Positions 57,801 to 64,000 of a DNA stretch of 64,000 nt are shown here, one piece after another. This stretch comes from Bidens hawaiensis (Eukaryota; Streptophyta; Magnoliopsida; Asterales; Asteraceae), in contig JAIQDT010014651.1 in assembly GCA_021521415.1 (NCBI GenBank), positions 62,001 to 126,000 of the forward strand. Direction: 5' to 3'. Position 1 is the first letter of the stretch, and the number at the start of each line of letters is the position of its first letter. The notes under the pieces were generated by a model. It was not told where the DNA came from and ran no database searches. It saw nothing but the letters and a program-made list of their open reading frames with translations. The position numbers and the translations under genes are program-made.

Positions 57801-58269
57801 TGTGAGTAATTGGAATAAAGCACGTCATGATCCAAAGGTGGTGTTAAGTATGTGGTAGTTTTAAATCAATAGACTTCAGTGATAATTTTTACAGTCGTCG
57901 ATAGAAGTTAGTTCCCGTTAACCTCCTATCATTTGGAAAGATACCGATTAAGTGAAACTATAGAACCCTATACTGTAGAATCGCTAACGGTAAATCCCTA
58001 ATGGTTAACTAAATTGTACGGAATTGTCCTATTATTCTGAACGATTAACCTTTCCTTATTGACCTACGACCAGTAAAGCAAAGAAGTTTTGACGTAATAG
58101 TTAGCATGGATTGGCTAACTCAACATGAAGCAGAAATCAAATATGAAAAGAAGATGATTAGAAGCTCTCTTTCGGACGATGAAGCGATTAAATATAGAGA
58201 AAAGTGTACGGTATTATGTTGCCACTCTAATCTCATCTTGAGATGTTATAATATTTACGACAAGAAGAC

Positions 58270-59549
58270 GTGGTGTATTTAACAAACGTGATTGCCAAAG
58301 TATTTAAAAGAAAACATATAGAAGATATTCCGGTGGTACGCAAATTTCCACAAGTTTTCCCAGAAGAACTTCCTGGATTACCGCCAACCCGACAGGTCGA
58401 ATTCAGAATCGATTTAATGTCTCAAGCTGGCCCTGTTGCTAAAGCACCCTACCGACTTGCACCGTCCGAGATGCAAGAATTATCCAATCAGTTACAAGAA
58501 TTGTTGGATAAGATTTTATACGACCTAGTTAGTCACCATGGGGTGCACTAGTTTTAATTGGGAAATGAAGGACGGAAGTGTTAGGATATGTGTTGATTAG
58601 GGAGAATTGAATAAAGTGACGATCAAGAATAGGTATTCACTTCTTCGAAGTAAATGATCTGTTTAACCAACTGCAAAGGGCGATTTATCTTTAGAAAATT
58701 AATCTTATATATAGTTATCACCAAATGAAAAATCCAAGAGGAGGACGTTGTAGCAACAGCGTTGCGGACTCGCTACGGCCATTATGAATTCTTATTCATG
58801 CCGTTCGGGTTAACAAATGCGCAGGCAGTATTCATGGAACTCATGAATCGAGTCTGTAAACCTTACTTTGACAATTTGTCATAGCATTCATTGATGATAT
58901 TTTGATATATTCGCAACGTAAAGAAGAGCACGAACGACGATTAAGGAAAATTGTGGAAGTGTTAAAGCAAGAAGTGCTATACGCGAAGTTTTCAAAATGT
59001 GATTTTGAATAAAGAAGGCATAATCCCTTGGTTATGTTGTAAAGCAACAAAGATTTCACAAAGATCCAAATAAGATAGAAACCATTAAAATTGTGCCAAG
59101 CACCGATTTTAAGTCTCCCCGATGGAGACGATGGTTTTGTCGCGTATTGTGACGCATCGCGTAAAGGGTTAGGCTGCGTGTTGACGCAGTATATTAAGGT
59201 TATAGCCTATGCTTCCCGACAGTTAAAAGTACACGAGTAAAATTACACTACTCACGACTTAGAACAGGGAGCGGTTATCTACGCACTTAAAATGTGGAGA
59301 CATTGTCTCTACGATACGAAGTGCACCATCTTCACCGATCATAAAAGTTTGCAGCACATATTTGATCAGAAGGAACTGAATATGAGGCAACGAAGATGGG
59401 TCGAGTTGTTAAGCGATTATGACTATGACATCCGTTATCACCCTGGCAAGGCTAACGTCATAGCCGATGCCTTGAGTAAGAAAGATCGGGTTAAGCCATT
59501 GCGAGTGCGAGTGCTGGGGATGATAGTCCAGTCGAACCTTCGAACCTGA
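58270..59549 (+). pseudogene. Tekay-like RT and RNase H remnants
   Basis: RT start is legible at 58310-58550 ([40 protein letters not shown]). Broken pieces follow up to the catalytic box AFIDDILIYS (about 58881-58915) and the YAKFSKCDF-like end, in changing frames with small deletions. RNase H is clearer: VYCDASRKGLGCVLTQY (about 59140), YTTHDLEQGAVIYALKMWRH, IFTDHKSLQHIFDQKELN and YHPGKANVIADALSKK (to 59480). Multiple stops and frameshifts. Confidence 0.9.
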
Positions 59550-60689
59550 TTCGAGTCGCTCAACGTGAGGCGTTGAAAGAGGAACAATTGGAAAAGAAGG
59601 AATCTTACGGCAATGAGGAGAATTTCGAACAGCGCGTGGACTAAATTCTCTACTTCAAAAATCGGGTTTGGATCCCGACCCTCCATGACCTTCGTGAATT
59701 AATCATTGACGAAGCGCATAGATCGAAATAATCCATACATCCGGGATCGGATTTGACTATTGATGATACGGATATCTGAAAGGATTTTTATTAATGGTCG
59801 AGTTTGGAGAAAGATATGGTTACGTGTGTTGGTGAATATTGAGTTATGCAAGAGATAAGGCTGCACACCGAAAACCCTAGGGAACGCCACAACGACAGAA
59901 AATTCGCCAATGATAGTGGGAATAAATTACAATGAATTCTTGCCCAAATTCCTGATGGTGAAATGGTATCTCGTCGTGGAGTGCCATTTTCAATTATCTC
60001 AGATCAAAATAGTCATCCTACTTCCATTATTGGAAGGCGAGGAAGGAAGCATCGAGAGCTTGAAGCTTTTTATGGGTGAAGTAATTATCACCAATTTGTT
60101 AAATTGAAAATGGGCGTCAATCAAGCCATAAGATTTGAATTGATTCGAGGAACAACCAATCGGATTTATAATATTTAAGACAAGTTGAAAGCAACGCGTG
60201 ATTGGCAAAGGGTTTATGCCAACGTTCAAAGGAAACCATTGTCCCTGAATAGAGGTGACAAGGCATTTTAAGGCATCACCTTAGAGAGAGGTGATATGAG
60301 GTTTGGCAAAACCGAAAATAGCTTCTTAATAAATTGGACCCCATGAGAACTATCTCCATGGTTGGTCATTTAGTTTATCGATTAACGTACTCTAGGGGCT
60401 AAGTACTATACAGGATATTTTGCCATGTATACGGATTGAAAAGTGCCTAAGCGATGAGGCAACGAAAGTACTAGTAATAGAGGTACTCATAGAAGACATG
60501 CTTGATATCATAACTAATTCCGTAGAAATAGTAGACGGAAAAATCAAGCAACTTAGACACAACAAGATTTCGTTGGTCAAAGTTAGATGGAATTCGCAAC
60601 GAGGCCCAGAATATACCTGGGAGCGAAAGGACGAATTCCGAAAGAAATACCCTCATCTATTTCCTCAAAAAGAAGTAGTCGTCGCGTAA
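59550..60689 (+). pseudogene. Tekay-like integrase remnant and chromodomain-like end
   Basis: The integrase is barely legible (DLRELIIDEAHRSK near 59685-59730; later phrases in several frames). The last 90 codons (60420-60689) keep LVKVRWNSQRGPEYTWERKD and RKKYPHLFPQ, the chromodomain-like C-terminal end of chromovirus integrases, which in this group helps choose the insertion site. Ends 38 bp before the 3' LTR. Confidence 0.82.
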
Positions 60690-60717
60690 AAATTTCGAGG
60701 ACGAAATTTCTTTTACG

Positions 60718-60726
60718 GGGGGAGAA
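60718..60726 (+). other. Tekay-like polypurine tract
   Basis: GGGGGAGAA directly before the 3' LTR (TGTAACG at 60727). Primer for plus-strand synthesis. Confidence 0.9.
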
Positions 60727-63700
60727 TGTAACGATTCCGGCATCAGGTATACCCTAACCGGTATATACTATTTATGTGTTATTTAATAATGAATATGTGA
60801 ATTATGATGCGTTTATACGAGTATGTAAGATTCATAGTACGAATTATACTCGATTATACAGTTAATCGCATTGGAAATACGAATAACCGATTAACGATTA
60901 TTGAAGCCCGAACGATCGGGGATTTCATTATAGACGAAATATATATTATTTAGTGATGTTGCGAAGTATTAAAGCTTCGGGATAAGTAAATTAAAGCACA
61001 GAAAAAGGATTTCGATTTAATGATACGTCGGTACGTTAAACGAAACCTTTAATACCAAACCAAGCAAGAGACGATCGATCAAGCCGAAAAAGATGCACAA
61101 TTATTAATACTATGATCTTTTAAGTTAATAAATGTCATGGCTTAAGTTTTAAATCGGTTTTATATAAATTTCATTTTTAAGCCGAAAAACGACCGTTTTA
61201 GCCTCGTTTTAAGCCGAATTAAACGTTTAACCAAAAAACGAACTGAACCAGATTATCTAAAACATTATCCAGATTACGAGAATCTGAACATGTGGCCACA
61301 AATGAAGTTGTGGGCCCCACCCCACCCATCCTTTAGGTCCGATCGGACCTCCCCTCACCAAACAACATTTCATTTTCTTTTTTTCACAACATATTCAACC
61401 ATATTCATATTCTCTCAAGATCAAGAACAAAAAAACCGAGTTTTTTAGCAAGAAAAACCGAGATAAAAATTGTGTTATGTACGTGTTTATGTTCGTTTCT
61501 TGAGTTCTCTTTCAAGAAAATGAGGTTTCCAAGTGAAAAAGGGTGAAAACCCGAGATGGAACCGATTCTTCATGATCAAGTGATATATACGGGTTATACA
61601 AGGGATCTTGGTCCAAGAAAGGAGTTAAACGAAACAAAAACGAATTTTTACGGTTAAATCTTTGTTTTAAAGCATAACCGAAACCATGAAAGAAATGGCT
61701 TGATGGTGGGTGTAACTTGCTTGGTGTGGTGTTATTGTGCTTGTAGGTGTTGTATCTAGTTGCTAGCAAGGGCTAGAAAGAGAGATTCTTGCGGTTTGAA
61801 GCTAGAAACTCAAGGTAGTTCGGTTTTGTGTGATGTTTGTATATTTGGACAGATTGTGTTTCGTGTAGAGTTAGGTCATGAAATTTTACAGGGATGATCT
61901 ACACATGAAAATATGAGATCTGTAAATTTTTGGTAATTTTTGGATAAAGGATGAATATTTGGTGAATTTAATGCTCGGTTTTGGCCAAAAATGGTGAAAA
62001 ATAGTTAAATGTCATGAAAAATTCTGGAAAATTGTAGATAAGCTTTTTTTAACATGTATAAGTCACACACAAAATTTGAGGTCATTTGGAGAAGTCTAAG
62101 TAGGCTTTTCGGTTAAACGAGTTCTAGGGTTTTCTAGCTCGATTTTAGTGAAAATGGCATTTAAAAAGGGATTTTGGTTCTGGAAAAATTACAGGGGACC
62201 ATGGAGATGGCAGGGGTCATCCAGGAAAAATTTGGTATTTTTCTAAGATCGTTTGGTATTTACGACATATTTAGTGTTTAAATGGTGTTTAAAAATAGAT
62301 AAATAAATGTAAAATATAAAAATTAATTCTGGAAATATTTTTATAAATTTCCCCACTGTCAAAAAGTGAGTTGTGCAAAATTTCAAGATCCGAGACTAAA
62401 CGGATAATTAATTGTGCTAAAACAAACTTTTAAAGCTTAAAACGCGTAAATCGGTAGAGTTCGCATAAGCGAGCTGACTGGTGTATAAAAACCCTAATAA
62501 TGAACTATTTTCATATAATTGAGTTAAACAAGTAAAAATGAATCATCCGAAAATAATTCGGATGATTTGAGTGTTTTTAACCTATTTAACAGTTTCCGGT
62601 ACGATAACGACGGAAACGGGTCCCGCGGCCAATTGGGACATCTAAACCGAGCCCTAATTTCACAACTTAGTTAAATTATCAATTAACAACTATTTTCGGG
62701 TCGTGGGTGACCAAACTCATTTTGAAACATAAAAATGGATAACCGTGCTAGGCACGCAAAACGGAAAAAATGACTAATAGTAAATCTGACTAGTGAACTC
62801 TATACGATATCACAATCTGAGTCCGGTGAAAGTGTTTCTGGGTTAACATTGCCCCCAGAACGGGTACAGTACTGGGTTAACTGTGTCCCCAGATGTACCG
62901 GTTAACACGGTTAAAGTTATGTTAATAGTGATTGTATAGTAACGAATTTAGGGATCGTATTACAGATTTGGACTAGTAGCTGGAGTGTTGTATTACTAAT
63001 TTGCATACGATAAGGTGAGTTTCACGAGCCCCTTTTTCTGAATTGTTTTTAAATATTTTCCCGGGGCGGAAAGCATGTTATTATTTAAATGTTTAAGTAC
63101 GTACTGAACGCATGGATTTGCGTGTATTTATAAATATTTGATTGTACGGGAATCGTACGGAATGTGTACAGGACTGGGTTAACAGTGTCCCCAGATGTCT
63201 TTGGAAGTGTTTCCGGGTTAACATTGCCCCCGGAGTGAGTACAGTACTGGGTTAACAGTGTCCCCAGGAGTCCCTAGAAGTGTTTCCGGGTTAACATTGC
63301 CCCCGGAGTGAGTACAGTACTGGGTTAACAGTGTCCCCATGGGTCCCTAGAAGTGTTTCCGGGTTAACATTGCCCCCGGAGTGAGTACAGTACTGGGTTA
63401 ACAGTGTCCCCAGGGGTCCCTAGAAGTGTTTCCGGGTTAACATTGCCCCCGGAGTGAGTACAGTACTGGGTTAACAGTGTCCCCAGATAATATTATATTA
63501 TGATATGGATTTATCATGGTTTACTCAAATTGTGAAACTCACCAACTATTCGTAGTTGACCCGATTTCTCACATGCTTTTCAGGTACAATTAAGATGAAG
63601 TGATTGCTTACGTGCTAAGTGCTTGATGTGTGTAAGATTTGCGTACAGGGTGTTAGGAAACATTATAACAAATAGAATTGTGTATCGTATTGTATGATGT

Positions 63701-63847
63701 GTGTATCACCTAGACGGTAATGAAATACAAGATAATGTAATTTGAAGTATATTATTGTATTCAGTTTTCTTTATAAACAATGTGGTTGATATCAGAGGTG
63801 TCTGTTGCATCCCGTTTACGTTTCCGCTGCGGTTGCGGGGTGTTACA
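60727..63847 (+). repeat. Tekay-like 3' LTR
   Basis: 3121 bp, about 70 bp longer than the 5' LTR because it has four instead of three 73-bp units (units start 63207, 63280, 63353, 63426). Other differences are scattered substitutions and one- to three-base indels. Confidence 0.95.
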
Positions 63848-63852
63848 CACAC

Positions 63853-64000
63853 TTACTTTCGTACCTTTTTATCATGTTCTAAGTGCTTATTTATATAATA
63901 ATTAATGATTTTAACTCGTTTTAACATGGTCTTACAAAGCTTAATACTTGGTGTAGGTTATGAGTTTTACAAGAGAAAAGATTCGGGTTTTTGAAGACAT
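63853..64000 (+). repeat. Athila-type 3' LTR, resumed, cut by window edge
   Basis: Continues the LTR begun at 52182-52198. Aligns with the 5' LTR from about 43984 (TTACTTTC-GTACCTTTTTATC) with roughly seven differences in 150 bp. Confidence 0.92.

Larger units (their letters stand above)
52199..63847 (+). mobile_element. Tekay-like chromovirus Gypsy element, complete ends
   Basis: LTRs 52199-55249 (3051 bp) and 60727-63847 (3121 bp), both TGTAACGATTCC to GGGGTGTTACA. Perfect 5-bp target duplications cacac lie at 52194-52198 and 63848-63852. The initiator tRNA-Met primer site is at 55255 and the polypurine tract GGGGGAGAA at 60718-60726. Order gag, RT, RNase H, integrase, chromodomain-like C-terminus. 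All coding parts are badly broken although the LTRs look about 98-99% identical by eye. Inserted into the 3' LTR of the Athila-type element. Confidence 0.94.
43967..64000 (+). mobile_element. Athila-type Gypsy retrotransposon, 3' LTR incomplete
   Basis: 5' LTR (43967 to about 45532), a TGGCGCC primer site, gag, protease, RT, RNase H and integrase in order, a short non-coding 3' region, a polypurine run, then the 3' LTR. The 3' LTR begins near 52182 and is interrupted after about 17 bp by the Tekay-like element 52199-63847. It resumes at 63853 (TTACTTTCGTACC) and leaves the window. The RT phrase FTCPYGTFTYKRM and box VFMDDFSVFG, and the tRNA-Asp-type primer site, are Athila traits. No env-like ORF is seen. 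Confidence 0.9.

Overview
This is nuclear DNA of a flowering plant. The evidence is one spliced ten-exon gene, several plant LTR retrotransposon lineages nested in each other, Mutator, Harbinger and Helitron elements, a tRNA-derived SINE, an L1 tail and a piece of plastid psbB. The protein gene and the element families fit a eudicot; Asteraceae is my best guess and is only tentative. Nothing prokaryotic (operons, CRISPR, IS elements) is present.

Layout. (1) 1-7075: minus-strand Ty1/copia element (Copia-1) running off the left edge, with protease, integrase and the start of RT deleted. Its 5' LTR is split by a 2.8-kb solo Gypsy-type LTR (4140-6904). (2) 7265-9313: a second solo LTR of the same family, carrying a perfect 106-bp palindrome over its TATA region. 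(3) 9345-9979: a microsatellite-flanked MITE. (4) 10045-25862: a complete 15.8-kb copia element (Copia-2) with matching 514-bp LTRs, a perfect 5-bp target duplication, decayed gag and pol, a 1039-bp internal tandem duplication, and a long extra coding region after pol. (5) 25863-29600: spacer with a second copy of the microsatellite-flanked MITE. (6) 29697-37713: the only apparently intact host gene, on the minus strand. It encodes a 519-residue dehydroquinate dehydratase/shikimate dehydrogenase homologue whose active-site residues point to an NAD-dependent quinate dehydrogenase. Its 5.1-kb first intron holds a Helitron, an L1 tail, nested Mutator-like elements, a SINE and a MITE. (7) 38335-43257: two Helitrons, a Pack-MULE carrying two exons of an amino acid permease gene, a plastid psbB insertion, and further MULEs. 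(8) 43967-64000: an Athila-type Gypsy element whose 3' LTR was entered, about 17 bp from its start, by an 11.6-kb chromovirus (Tekay-like) element (52199-63847).

How it fits together. The window is one metabolic gene among transposable elements that can be ordered in time by nesting and target duplications. The gene probably diverts 3-dehydroquinate to quinate, the acyl acceptor in chlorogenic acids. All transposon coding regions are broken. The Tekay-like element has nearly identical LTRs but a ruined interior, which suggests it moved as a non-autonomous element. A TTCGTTA/TAACGAA heptamer recurs densely in both the Gypsy-type solo LTRs and the unrelated Copia-2 element and is the least explained signal here.
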